The notes beneath the pieces are model-generated. The model was given only the letters and a program-made list of their open reading frames with translations. It searched no databases and had not been told where the DNA came from. From the NCBI RefSeq assembly GCF_001907195.1, contig NZ_LVWA01000005.1:620001-684000 (forward strand): a DNA stretch of 64,000 nt. Reading direction: 5' to 3'. The position numbers were made by a program, and so were the translations under genes. The stretch comes from Pontibacter flavimaris. GTDB lineage: Bacteria; Bacteroidota; Bacteroidia; Cytophagales; Hymenobacteraceae. Shown piece after piece: positions 17,158-26,323 of this stretch (the stretch's first letter is position 1; the number at the start of each line of letters is the position of its first letter).

Positions 17158-18633
17158 ATGGCTACAATCCACCAAACCCAGGCTAGCACTGCACACTACC
17201 AGGGAACAGACAAGCTGATTTTAGGCATCGTCTTAGCCGTTGTCACCTTCTGGCTCTTCGCTCAAACCACCCTGAACATTGCGCCTGTGATGCAGGAAGA
17301 TTTAGGGATTAGCCACGACCTGAACAACCTTGCCGTCAGTATTACCGCGCTGTTTTCCGGAATTTTTATAGTTGTAGCCGGTGGCCTGGCGGACCGTGTA
17401 GGCCGCGTCAAGATGACCTACATAGGCTTACTTCTCAGTGTCATAGGCTCCCTTCTCATTGTTATTTCGCCTTCGGGCACTGCTACCTTCCTGTTAGCCG
17501 GGCGCATCCTGCAAGGGCTTTCAGCTGCCTGTATCATGCCAGCGACCCTGGCCCTGATGAAAGCTTACTACGACGGTAAGGCGCGTCAGCGGGCGCTTAG
17601 CTTCTGGTCTATCGGGTCCTGGGGTGGCTCAGGCCTGTGTTCCCTGTTTGGCGGCCTGGTTGCCTCTACCATGGGGTGGCGCTGGATTTTTGTTTTGTCT
17701 ATACTTGTCGCTGTCGTAAGTTATTTACTCATAAGAGGAACGCCGGAAAGCAAATCAACGGATACAGACGACAAACCCTTCGATTGGGCCGGGCTTATCG
17801 CCTTTATTGTCGCCATGCTGGCCATCAACATTGTTATTGGGCAAGGCGCCGGCCTTGGCTGGCTAAGTCCTGCGGTACTTGCAGGCATCGCCATTTTTGT
17901 AATAGCCACCCTTATCTTTCTGCGAATAGAAAAAAGGAGCGAAAATGGCTTTGTTGACCTGTCGCTTTTTAGTAACCGAACGTTTTCGGGAGCCACGCTA
18001 TCCAACTTCCTGCTTAACGGGGCTGCCGGCACGTTGCTTGTGTCGCTGGCGCTCGTACAGGCAGAAGCGGGCCTGTCCTCCCTGCAATCAGGTTTAATTA
18101 CGATCGGTTATTTGGTAGCCGTACTTAGCACCATTCGTGTAGGTGAAAAATTACTACAGAAGATGGGACCTAGAAAGCCGATGTTGCTTGGCTGTTTTAT
18201 AACGGGGGTTGGTATATTGCTCACCAGCCTTACCTTTTTACTGGCCAGAGAATACATCATCGCTTCTTTTATCGGGTTTACGCTATTTGGTATAGGGCTC
18301 GGCTTTTATGCGACACCTTCTACGGATGCAGCGCTGAGCAATGTGCCAGGTAATAAGGCCGGGTCAGCGTCCGGCATCTATAAAATGGCCTCGTCGTTGG
18401 GGGCTGCTTTTGGCGTTGCAATATCAGCAGCTATCTTTTATGGTCTTAGCCAGAGCGAAGGTATTCCGCCAATGGCAGATCTTTTCCTGGGCAGGACTGA
18501 TAATATAAATGTGCGGTTTGCGGCCGGCGTAGGACTGCTGTTTAACGTTTTTATGATCGTAGTGGCCATCGTAGCTATCCTGCTCACCATCCCGAAGAGC
18601 AGCCCTGATGCTATAGTGTCAGCCAAAGTATAA
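17158..18633 (+). CDS. MFS transporter, DHA2-type drug exporter
   Basis: A 491-residue membrane protein with about 14 predicted transmembrane segments, which fits the DHA2 drug:H+ antiporter family. The loop 2-3 signature is GGLADRVGRVKM and the family motif GRILQGLSAACIMPATLAL is visible. A cytoplasmic loop TPESKSTDTDDKPFDWAG lies near mid-protein, between the two bundles. It probably exports a small organic compound, and its neighbours (reductase, dehydrogenase, amidohydrolase) suggest co-ordinate detoxification. The substrate is unknown. Confidence 0.87.
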   Translation: MATIHQTQASTAHYQGTDKLILGIVLAVVTFWLFAQTTLNIAPVMQEDLGISHDLNNLAVSITALFSGIFIVVAGGLADRVGRVKMTYIGLLLSVIGSLLIVISPSGTATFLLAGRILQGLSAACIMPATLALMKAYYDGKARQRALSFWSIGSWGGSGLCSLFGGLVASTMGWRWIFVLSILVAVVSYLLIRGTPESKSTDTDDKPFDWAGLIAFIVAMLAINIVIGQGAGLGWLSPAVLAGIAIFVIATLIFLRIEKRSENGFVDLSLFSNRTFSGATLSNFLLNGAAGTLLVSLALVQAEAGLSSLQSGLITIGYLVAVLSTIRVGEKLLQKMGPRKPMLLGCFITGVGILLTSLTFLLAREYIIASFIGFTLFGIGLGFYATPSTDAALSNVPGNKAGSASGIYKMASSLGAAFGVAISAAIFYGLSQSEGIPPMADLFLGRTDNINVRFAAGVGLLFNVFMIVVAIVAILLTIPKSSPDAIVSAKV

Positions 18634-18651
18634 ATTTTCAATTCTATAAGT

Positions 18652-19917
18652 ATGGAAATCCCTCAAATTAAAGCGCTCAATGATAAAATGGACAGCCTGT
18701 TAGAGCAGCTGCTTCCCGAACTTGAAGCCATTTATAAAGATATCCACCAGAATCCGGAGTTATCGATGGTGGAGTTCAGGACAGCCCAGATTGCTGCGGA
18801 TTATCTGGCCAGGTATCAATTTGATGTCTCTACGGGCGTCGGGGTAACTGGTGTGGTTGGCATTTTAAAGAACGGCGAAGGGCCTGTGGTGATGCTCCGG
18901 GCGGATATGGACGCGCTTCCTGTTACCGAAGATACCGGCCTGCCCTACGCCAGCACGAAGGTAGCCAGAGATGAAGAGGGGATAGAAGTAGGGGTGTCGC
19001 ATGTATGCGGGCACGACCTGCACGTGGCCTGGTTGATGGGCGCGGCCAGGCTGTTTTCAGAAAACAGAGGCCTTTGGAAAGGAACGCTGATGGCTGTTTT
19101 TCAGCCTGGCGAAGAAGTTGGGCGAGGTGCCCAAAGTATGATAGACGACGGTATGATGGATCGCTTTCCAAAGCCGGACATCATCCTTGGGCAGCATGTT
19201 ATGGTGGGCGAAGCAGGCACTGTAAGTTACCGCAGCGGTACCATTTTATCTGCCGGCAACAGCTTACACGTAAGACTTTTTGGCCGGGGGTCGCATGGCT
19301 CTCAGCCCCATACTTCCATTGATCCGGTGGTTATGGCAGCAGCTACCACCATGCGCCTGCAAACCATTATTTCCCGCGAGGTAGCCCCAATAGAAAATGC
19401 CGTACTGACCGTGGGAGCCTTGCAGGCAGGTACCAAGGAGAATATTATTCCGGAGGAGGCCACCCTGAAATTGAATATCCGCACTTTCAATGACAGCGTT
19501 AAAGATCACATCCTTTCAGCGGTAAGGCGGATCTGTTGTGCCGAATGTGCTGCTTCCAATGCACCAAGAGACCCTGAGTTTATTGAATTGGTCAGTTACC
19601 CCATGACTGTGAATGATGCCATCGCTACAGCGAGAGTGGCTGCAGCATTTGAAGCACAGTTCGGAAACAGGTCGTTTGAAACCAAGCCCGCTTCTGCCAG
19701 TGAGGATTTCAGTGTTTTCGGGCGGAATTGGAAAGTACCGTATGTTTTCTGGTTTGTGGGTGGAACCGATCCCCAGGTTTACCTGGAGGCTCAGAAAGCG
19801 GATAAAATTAATTCCATACCCAGTAACCATTCACCCAGGTTTGCGCCTGTAATTCACCCAACGTTAAAAACAGGCCTGCAGGCGATGATGACAGCCGCCG
19901 CAGCCTGGTTCGACTAA
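18652..19917 (+). CDS. M20-family amidohydrolase (hippurate hydrolase-like)
   Basis: A 421-residue metallo-amidohydrolase of the M20D group. Metal-site motifs are RADMDALPVTEDTG, CGHDLHVAW, PGEEVGRGAQ with the general-base Glu, and GQHVM. The last His lies near the C-terminus (SNHSPRF). The lid/dimerisation domain spans about residues 210-325. Members cleave N-acyl amino acids, hippurate or IAA-conjugates. It has no signal peptide and is predicted to be cytoplasmic. It lies 18 nt after the MFS gene, so it is very probably co-transcribed. Confidence 0.87.
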   Translation: MEIPQIKALNDKMDSLLEQLLPELEAIYKDIHQNPELSMVEFRTAQIAADYLARYQFDVSTGVGVTGVVGILKNGEGPVVMLRADMDALPVTEDTGLPYASTKVARDEEGIEVGVSHVCGHDLHVAWLMGAARLFSENRGLWKGTLMAVFQPGEEVGRGAQSMIDDGMMDRFPKPDIILGQHVMVGEAGTVSYRSGTILSAGNSLHVRLFGRGSHGSQPHTSIDPVVMAAATTMRLQTIISREVAPIENAVLTVGALQAGTKENIIPEEATLKLNIRTFNDSVKDHILSAVRRICCAECAASNAPRDPEFIELVSYPMTVNDAIATARVAAAFEAQFGNRSFETKPASASEDFSVFGRNWKVPYVFWFVGGTDPQVYLEAQKADKINSIPSNHSPRFAPVIHPTLKTGLQAMMTAAAAWFD

Positions 19918-20295
19918 CCTCTTATATTTTTGAATGAAAAGGCCAACCCGCGTTCGCGCTAAGCTCAGGAGCTAGCCTTTTGTGCCGTACCAGCGGTTGA
20001 AGAACACACTACCCACCCGCGCTATACCGGGTGTGGCTTCTTACGCACGTATGCCTGATTTCCTCTCCTTCACTTGCCTTCAAATGCCATTTTAGAAATC
20101 CCTGAAACCTGATCATTTGCAGCGTCTAAGAAATCTGTATATTTAATTGGGGTTTTTAAACAGCAGGTTATAGGAACCACAACAAAGTATAAGAAGGGCG
20201 AAATGAGATTATCACCGTGCCCCCTTAGAACCTATACTTAGTAGAATGGTGGCAAAGGCCTGAGAAATTCAAATCTAGAGACAGAGGGAAAGAGC
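19918..20295. other. 378-nt gap with a possible terminator
   Basis: No gene is seen. An imperfect inverted repeat with arms AAAAGGC (19937-19943) and GCCTTTT (19975-19981) could terminate the upstream unit. The rest is the leader of the DUF5690 gene and contains TATACTT and AAGTATA motifs. Confidence 0.4.
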
Positions 20296-21591
20296 ATGTC
20301 AGAAACAATGAGTAAGAAAAACAGCCAGCTAAGAGTTGGGCTTTATGCTGCTGTCGTGGTTTTCCTGGCCTATACTATGATCTTCGGCTTCCGGAAGTCG
20401 TTTACGGTGGCTACGTTTGATGGGCTGGAAGTTGCCGGTTATAGTTATAAAACGCTATTGGTTATCAGCCAGGTGCTGGGGTACCTGCTGGCCAAGTTCT
20501 ATGGCATCAAGTATATCTCAGAACTCAAGCGGACAGGCAGGGGGAGCGTCATTCTCCTCCTGACGGGAATCTCCTGGGTAAGCTGGTTGTTTTTTGCCCT
20601 TGTGCCCGCGCCCTATAATATCGCTTTTCTTTTCATAAACGGCTTCCCGTTAGGAATGCTCTGGGGAGTTGTTTTCTCTTACGTGGAGGGCAGGCAAAGC
20701 ACCGATTTTATTGGGGCCACGCTAGCAGTGAGCTTCATCTTCGCCTCCGGTTTTGTAAAGTCAGTTGGCGCCTGGCTGATGGTGGGTTTTGGCGTATCGG
20801 AATTTTGGGTGCCGTTTTATACGGGTTTGGTTTTTGCCCTGCCACTCCTGCTCTTTGTTTATTTGATGGAAAAGATCCCGCCACCCAGCGAGGAAGACAT
20901 GCTGCATAGAACGGAGCGTACTGCCATGACTGAAGAAGACCGAAGAGGCTTTGTGAAAGAGTTTTATGCCGGTATAGCTGCCTGCGTGCTGATCTATTGC
21001 TTTGCAACCATCTTCCGGGACATCCGCGATAATTTTAGCGCGGAAATGTGGAAGGAATTGGGATACTTTAATCAGCCAGCTATATTTTCAAAAACAGAAA
21101 CGCCTATCACGCTGGTTATCCTGGTTTTGATAGGCAGTATGGTTCTCATAAAAAATAACTTCAGAGCGCTACAGGCGGCACATGTGTTCATCCTGTTAGG
21201 TTTTACCATTGCCGGCGTATCGACCCTGTTCTTTGCCATGAGATCACTTGAGCCGATCTGGTGGATGACGCTTGTCGGGCTTGGCCTGTACATGGTCTAC
21301 ATCCCTTTCAATGCCGTGTTTTTTGACCGGCTCATTTCCACCTTCAAGTATACCGGGAACGTGGGTTTCCTGATTTACTTGGCCGACTCATTTGGCTATG
21401 TGGGCAGCGTAGGGGTGTTGTTTAGCAAAGAGATTTTTAAGGTACAGCTAAACTGGGTAACCTTCTTCTCGAACAGTGTGATAGGCCTCTCGGCCATCGG
21501 TATTTTGCTTACCGCTTTTTCGATGGTATACTTTGGAAGAAAGTATAAGAACTTTAAGGCCAAAGTATTACTCGCCGCTCCGTCAGTGTAA
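20296..21591 (+). CDS. DUF5690-family MFS-like membrane protein
   Basis: A 431-residue polytopic membrane protein with about 12 predicted transmembrane segments, matching the DUF5690 family of Bacteroidota: FGFRKSFTVATFDG after TM1, LGYLLAKFYGIK, GFPLGMLWGVVFSYVEGR, and FATIFRDIRDNFSAEMW in the central loop. The fold resembles MFS carriers, but no substrate is known for the family. The first Met at 20296 or the second (MSKKNSQLRV) could be the start. It stands alone. Confidence 0.82.
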   Translation: MSETMSKKNSQLRVGLYAAVVVFLAYTMIFGFRKSFTVATFDGLEVAGYSYKTLLVISQVLGYLLAKFYGIKYISELKRTGRGSVILLLTGISWVSWLFFALVPAPYNIAFLFINGFPLGMLWGVVFSYVEGRQSTDFIGATLAVSFIFASGFVKSVGAWLMVGFGVSEFWVPFYTGLVFALPLLLFVYLMEKIPPPSEEDMLHRTERTAMTEEDRRGFVKEFYAGIAACVLIYCFATIFRDIRDNFSAEMWKELGYFNQPAIFSKTETPITLVILVLIGSMVLIKNNFRALQAAHVFILLGFTIAGVSTLFFAMRSLEPIWWMTLVGLGLYMVYIPFNAVFFDRLISTFKYTGNVGFLIYLADSFGYVGSVGVLFSKEIFKVQLNWVTFFSNSVIGLSAIGILLTAFSMVYFGRKYKNFKAKVLLAAPSV

Positions 21592-22214
21592 GTATGATCT
21601 TCTAATTTTCTCTAAGTGTTCAGCCCCCATGAAAGGTTAGGGTAAATTGATTACTTGCCTTTGTCCGAAAGAGACAAGCTGCCATTAGTCCAATATTTTC
21701 GGAAAATCTAGTAGTCGAGGAAAGTAGGGTTCCAACTTATGGGCTAAACGAGGTGCTGCAAACTAATGTAATAGGCAATAAGTAGTAGATAAAAAAACTG
21801 GACAAAAAGCAAAAAAAAGCTCTTTGTCCAGTAAGGTGCTCAAAGGGTAAGAATTTCGAACCATTTCCTGAAGGATTTGAGGCTTTTGGCGCAGAAATGG
21901 GATAAAGTGGCTACTCTTTCCGGATTATTTTGGCCGCTCCCTCGCCTGTTCATGTATGTGGTCAGAACCTTCTCCTTCTTCAGAAATAAGCATCCATATT
22001 TGCAGCAAAGGTCAATGCTTGGAGGCACAGCCATAATCCCGGCCTTACGTGCCGGGGCACTTCTACTTCGAAGGGGCAGCGCATCACCAGCAAGCTGGGC
22101 AGCGGCAACGGCGCCGACACCAAGAAAAGCCAGCTGCAAAGAGGAGAACTACTTGGGCAAGCGTGACCAGGTGCAGGAGGGCATAAATGGGTTATACCAT
22201 GTAGCAACGTTTAA
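21592..22214. other. 623-nt gap without a recognised gene
   Basis: Overlapping short ORFs on both strands (for example 21877-22395 plus and 21840-22139 minus) have no recognisable features and odd composition. The stretch between the hairpin at 21791-21831 and the stop at 22215 may be the long 3' UTR of the minus-strand lipoprotein gene or a decayed gene. Confidence 0.4.
21791..21831 (-). terminator. Minus-strand terminator-like hairpin
   Basis: Arms CTGGACAAA (21798-21806) and TTTGTCCAG (21823-21831) pair perfectly, and on the minus strand the stem is followed by seven T residues. It lies about 380 nt beyond the nearest minus-strand stop codon. Confidence 0.7.
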
Positions 22215-23801
22215 CTATTTGTTAGGAACCGAGCTATGCAGGCGAGTCGGCAGGGGCGATAAGTTGGCAGGTGGGCCCGCACTCGTAGCTCCAGCTTTCG
22301 TGATGCGCCAGATCACCCCTGTGCCTGGTATCGGCAGCGGAAAAGGACCTGCACCAGCTATATCGCCATGGATCACCCCAATATCCACCACATAAAGTGT
22401 CTGTCCATCCGGAGAGAACCGGGCTTCTACCGGGTGCCTTGGGCCAGCCGTGACAACCGCTTCCAATCCTTCAGGGCCAGGAGCGCTGTTGCTCAAAAAG
22501 GATTGAGCTTCTTTGGTTGCCGGATCGATACGAACTACGACATAGCCTGTGCCGGGGTGAGGATCGCCGGTGATGGGTGTGGCGGGGCCAAACTCTGCCA
22601 AAAACATCTGTCCCTTGTAGCCGAAGTTATCGTTGGTACTGAAATCGAACTTGGTAGAGGCCGCATTTTCAGGACGCGTGAGCCAGGGCTGTTCTACAGG
22701 TGGGTGCTCAGCCATCAGGAATTTAAGCCTAGAACCACGGTCAGACTGAAACTGCGGGTCCGTTACCGGGATTCCGCTGGAATAATCCGGGTAGCCGTAC
22801 CAGCCGTCCTGGCGGATCTGGTAGATATTGTCTTTGGCATTGGCGATCGGGCGGCTGCCTCGTTCATCGTAGGCATTGTCTGTTACATATAGTTGCCCAT
22901 CAGGCCCCCACATGACACCAAACGGGTTGCGCAGCCCCCACGCATATACTTCCAGTCCGGAGCCATCTGCGTTCATGCGCAGAATGGTGCCGCTGGCTTT
23001 CGTCTGCCCTTTTACCGTGCGCTTATGCTCTCCAAAAGGTTGAAAGCCACGGGTGCGTACCAGCAGCGACGTATTTTTGTTACGGTTGAAGATACTGGTA
23101 ACGGCATAGGTCACATTGCTCCCGAGACTCAGCAAATTTCCCTGGCGTGCCAGCACATTATTAGGCTGTGGCGTCAGGAAGCTTTCACGGGCAATCTTCA
23201 TGTCTTTGGCTGGAATATCATGTACATCCGGCCACAGCAGGAGCCAGATATACGGGTAGGCATTGTCGAGGCCTACCACGCCGGAGTTAGTGGCTACGCC
23301 CTGGCCGAAATAAATCTTGCCATCCGGCCCCACGGTCATCTGGTTATTGAAATGGTCGCCATAGCTGGGAAGCCCTGTTACCAGGTCCTCAACGGCTCCG
23401 TTTGCTCCAACGGCTGATATTTTACCCCTATGTGATACAAACAGCTTGTCCTGATGCCACAGTATATCGGTGATAGGACCTATAAACCCATTGGCATAGA
23501 GACTGAGCGAGCCTTCTGCCGAGATCCTAAAGATCCGGGCCGGTGCAAAGGGATCGCCATATACATAACCAGCTTCTGCCACATACGCGTTGCCGCTCAT
23601 ATCAAAGTCTATACTGGTTGGCCAGTTAAGGTCCTGCATGAATACTTCGGCCTTGTAACCTGCCGGTACCTGAGCAGCTACGGCATCAGGCATAGGAACC
23701 TTGGGCATTTCCTTTGTGAGTACATCCACCGGAACAGAGGTTTGCGGTGCAGAACAGGAAGCCAAGAGCAGGAAAGAAAATATAGTATAAGTATGCTTCA
23801 T
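22215..23801 (-). CDS. Sorbosone dehydrogenase-like beta-propeller lipoprotein
   Basis: A 528-residue exported lipoprotein (signal ending FLLLASCS, lipidated Cys at about residue 16) with a PQQ-dependent glucose/sorbosone dehydrogenase-type six-bladed propeller. Family features are LNWPTSIDFDMSGNAYVAE near residue 60, GPDGKIYFGQG, MNADGSGLEVYAWGLRNPFG, and GPDGQLYVTDNAYDERGSRP. It probably acts in the periplasm or outer membrane as a quinoprotein aldose or sorbosone oxidase, but the family also contains proteins of unproven activity. It is transcribed alone. Confidence 0.8.
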   Translation of the reverse strand: MKHTYTIFSFLLLASCSAPQTSVPVDVLTKEMPKVPMPDAVAAQVPAGYKAEVFMQDLNWPTSIDFDMSGNAYVAEAGYVYGDPFAPARIFRISAEGSLSLYANGFIGPITDILWHQDKLFVSHRGKISAVGANGAVEDLVTGLPSYGDHFNNQMTVGPDGKIYFGQGVATNSGVVGLDNAYPYIWLLLWPDVHDIPAKDMKIARESFLTPQPNNVLARQGNLLSLGSNVTYAVTSIFNRNKNTSLLVRTRGFQPFGEHKRTVKGQTKASGTILRMNADGSGLEVYAWGLRNPFGVMWGPDGQLYVTDNAYDERGSRPIANAKDNIYQIRQDGWYGYPDYSSGIPVTDPQFQSDRGSRLKFLMAEHPPVEQPWLTRPENAASTKFDFSTNDNFGYKGQMFLAEFGPATPITGDPHPGTGYVVVRIDPATKEAQSFLSNSAPGPEGLEAVVTAGPRHPVEARFSPDGQTLYVVDIGVIHGDIAGAGPFPLPIPGTGVIWRITKAGATSAGPPANLSPLPTRLHSSVPNK

Positions 23802-24348
23802 AACTCTTTTTTAATATTAACATTTAGCTGAGGACGGGTACTGTAAAGCGAGAGCGTACGGCCTATAGGCCAAGAATATCCTATATGCCTAACCACATCG
23901 AGGCCTTATGGATGCTGGGTCAGGAGGAAAGATTAAGGGGCAGTAAGGCAGTTAGGTCTGTATGTAAACCGACTGTCTTCTCTTGCAGCTTGTCGTGAAT
24001 AGGAGGAAAATGGGGTACGTGCAACCGGTGCTTTCAGCAGGGAGGGGATGTGTCACCTGTTGACTGGTCATTGACCTTGGACAACTTCTGTTTGATTGGT
24101 GCTATAACTACTGCTCGCATAGGAAGGTCATCATTTATTTATGCGTTAGATGAAAAAGAGATATAGATTAGTTACACCTGGAAGAAAATATTTAATAAAT
24201 CTAATTTGTCTATGATACAGCCTACGTTCAATTACATAAAATGATTTGCCTACCAAGTTTTTTAACAACCATACCTTTCATGGCCGTGGAAAAGACAGTA
24301 CATGCCTGTTATATTTTATCAAAATGCAGCGCAGGGGCAGTAAATACT
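23802..24348. other. 547-nt gap without a recognised gene
   Basis: AT-rich toward 24150-24250. Short plus-strand ORFs near 24241-24489 are antisense to the GAF gene and look spurious. It lies between two minus-strand genes and holds the sorbosone-dehydrogenase-like gene's promoter side, but nothing specific is identified. Confidence 0.4.
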
Positions 24349-24837
24349 TTAGCCAACCGGCGAAGCCTGTGCACGAATGTAACGGCTCATCTCTTGCCCA
24401 ATCCTTATCAGGGCATCCTGCTCGTCTTGCGTAAAATCGTAGGGCACTGGCTTTGCGACACCGAACACGCCATACAGGTTGCCTTCTAGCAGCATGGGAA
24501 CAGCTATCGATCCCTCTACCTTTGTTTCTTTTGCCGCTGGGCGTGCCACCCCCGAATTATCAGTCTGAAGATTACACATCTCCACAGGCTGCCTGCGTTC
24601 CGCTGCAATGCCGGCCATGCCTTTTCCGATAGGAATTTCTGTCATTTTAGGCAGTAAGAATGCAGGAATGCCCTGCTGCGCCTGTAGTTTCAACAGGTTG
24701 GATTCCTTGTCATAAAAATGAAGGGTGCCGGTGGAGCAGTCAAAGGACGAAATGATGTCTTCAAGAAGCTTTTGCCAGTTAACTTCCGACGCATGGTTGC
24801 GGAGGCTTGAGAGAATGGCTGAGGTAGTGGAAAGCAT
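24349..24837 (-). CDS. Stand-alone GAF-domain protein, last gene of the ebo run
   Basis: A 162-residue single GAF domain. The central sheet and ligand pocket are recognisable in CSTGTLHFYDKESNLLKLQAQQG... and in PIGKGMAGIAAERRQPVEMCNLQTD, followed by EGSIAVPMLLEGNLYGVFGVAK. It has no output domain. It lies 51 nt downstream of eboF on the same strand, so it may be co-transcribed with the ebo cluster and could sense a small molecule related to that pathway (inference). Confidence 0.8.
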   Translation of the reverse strand: MLSTTSAILSSLRNHASEVNWQKLLEDIISSFDCSTGTLHFYDKESNLLKLQAQQGIPAFLLPKMTEIPIGKGMAGIAAERRQPVEMCNLQTDNSGVARPAAKETKVEGSIAVPMLLEGNLYGVFGVAKPVPYDFTQDEQDALIRIGQEMSRYIRAQASPVG

Positions 24838-24888
24838 AAATTTGTGGTTTTTTAGATAAAAGGTGAGAGTTGGATCAATGCCACGGGA

Positions 24889-26316
24889 TTAACTTACCTG
24901 CGGGCTGACTTGCTGTAAATGACCCGCCTTCTGCTGCAGCCTCACATCAAGGTGGTGAAGTATGAGCTGGAATACATCCGTTGCCTGTATGCCTGCTGGG
25001 AGCGATAGTTCTTTCTTATTTGAGAGGAATACCGGCCACTCGTCCTGTGTCTCAGGAATACGCCCGTGGGAGCCTTTCACAAGCGTAGCATCAAGTGGAA
25101 TGATGTCCATCAGGGTTCTGAACCCGAGCTTTTTCTTGACGAGCTTACCAGCCACCAGGGGCAGCAGGAATTTTATCTTCGGATCGGCGAATATCTCCAC
25201 CGGATCATAGCCGGGCTTTTTGTGGATATCTACGGTGCGGGCAAAGTCGGGTGCCTTCCTGTCGTCGAGCCAGTAGTAGTAGGTGAACCAGGCATGCTTG
25301 CTGGCAACTACCACCAGTTCGCCGCAGCGATCGTGCCCCAGGCCATACTTATCCCGTTCATCGCCTGCCAATACTTCTTCCACCCCCGGCACCTGTGCAA
25401 GAAGCTGCTTTACTTCCTCTATGCGGTCCTTGTTTTTCACATAAACATGGGCCACCTGGTGGTCTGCCACGGCGAAAGCTTCACTGGCACCTGCATCCAA
25501 CAGCTCCAGCCCCCGTTCTTCCCGCAGGGCAACCAAGCCACGCGCCCGAAATACCCGGTTCAGGTGCACGGGCTGATGCACCTCCGAAATGCCATACTCC
25601 GACAGCACGATCACATGCGCATTGCGTGCTTCGTAGAATTTAATCAGATCGGCACAAACAGCGTCTATTTCCTGCAGGTCCGTGGCTATGCGCGGGTCGC
25701 CTGGGCCCAGGCGTTGCAGGTTGTAATCGAGGTGCGGCAGGTAAATGAGCGTGAGCGTCGGGTCATACAGGTCATCTGTTATTTTAGAAGCATCTGCTAT
25801 CCACCTGCTCGATTTGATAGAGGTCTTAGGTCCCCAATAATGGAACAAGGGAAAGGTCCCCAACTCTTTCTGCAAGGTATCGCGCAGACTGGCAGGGTGG
25901 GTATAGCAGTCGGGCAGCTTCCGACCGTCGGCCAGGTACTGCGGCCGTGGTGTAAGGGAGTAGTCGACGGTGGAGTACATGTTGTACCACCAGCCCATGT
26001 TGGCGCACGTAAAGGCAGAGTCTGCCGCTCTGGCGGCTTCCCATACTTTTTGGGCCTGTACCAGTTTGTTCGACTGCCGCCAGAACTTTATCTCGCACTC
26101 CTCGCGGAAGTACCAGCCATTCCCGACAATACCGTGCTCCTCCGGCAGTTTACCCGTTAAATAGGTTGCCTGCGCCGCGCAGGTAACGGCAGGCAAGACA
26201 GGATGTATAGCTGCTTGTTGCGCTGTCTTTTCTGTCCACTCCGCTAAGAAGGGAGTATGCCTACCGATTAGCGACTGCGTGAGCCCCACTACGTTGATTA
26301 CTACCGTCTTTTGCAT
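24889..26316 (-). CDS. eboF: Alkaline phosphatase-superfamily phosphodiesterase (EboF-like)
   Basis: A 475-residue alkaline-phosphatase-superfamily enzyme of the nucleotide pyrophosphatase/phosphodiesterase type. The nucleophile is Thr45 in LPAVTCAAQATYLTG. Later metal ligands are in YLPHLDYNLQRLG, VLSEYGISEVHQ and KGSHGRIPE. It has no signal peptide, so it is probably cytoplasmic, unlike secreted NPPs. It follows eboE by only 7 nt and is the sixth gene of the cluster. The ebo role is assigned from position plus family; the phosphoester substrate is unknown. Confidence 0.75.
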   Translation of the reverse strand: MQKTVVINVVGLTQSLIGRHTPFLAEWTEKTAQQAAIHPVLPAVTCAAQATYLTGKLPEEHGIVGNGWYFREECEIKFWRQSNKLVQAQKVWEAARAADSAFTCANMGWWYNMYSTVDYSLTPRPQYLADGRKLPDCYTHPASLRDTLQKELGTFPLFHYWGPKTSIKSSRWIADASKITDDLYDPTLTLIYLPHLDYNLQRLGPGDPRIATDLQEIDAVCADLIKFYEARNAHVIVLSEYGISEVHQPVHLNRVFRARGLVALREERGLELLDAGASEAFAVADHQVAHVYVKNKDRIEEVKQLLAQVPGVEEVLAGDERDKYGLGHDRCGELVVVASKHAWFTYYYWLDDRKAPDFARTVDIHKKPGYDPVEIFADPKIKFLLPLVAGKLVKKKLGFRTLMDIIPLDATLVKGSHGRIPETQDEWPVFLSNKKELSLPAGIQATDVFQLILHHLDVRLQQKAGHLQQVSPQVS

Positions 26317-26323
26317 CTTGTGT

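Noticed and set aside
21877..22395. Plus-strand ORF of 172 residues overlapping the sorbosone-dehydrogenase-like gene
   Set aside because: Half of it is antisense to a supported gene and the rest shows no domain, signal or coding-like pattern.
25066..26160. Antisense ORF of 364 residues opposite eboF
   Set aside because: Shadow of the eboF reading frame; no motifs, no signal, no start context.
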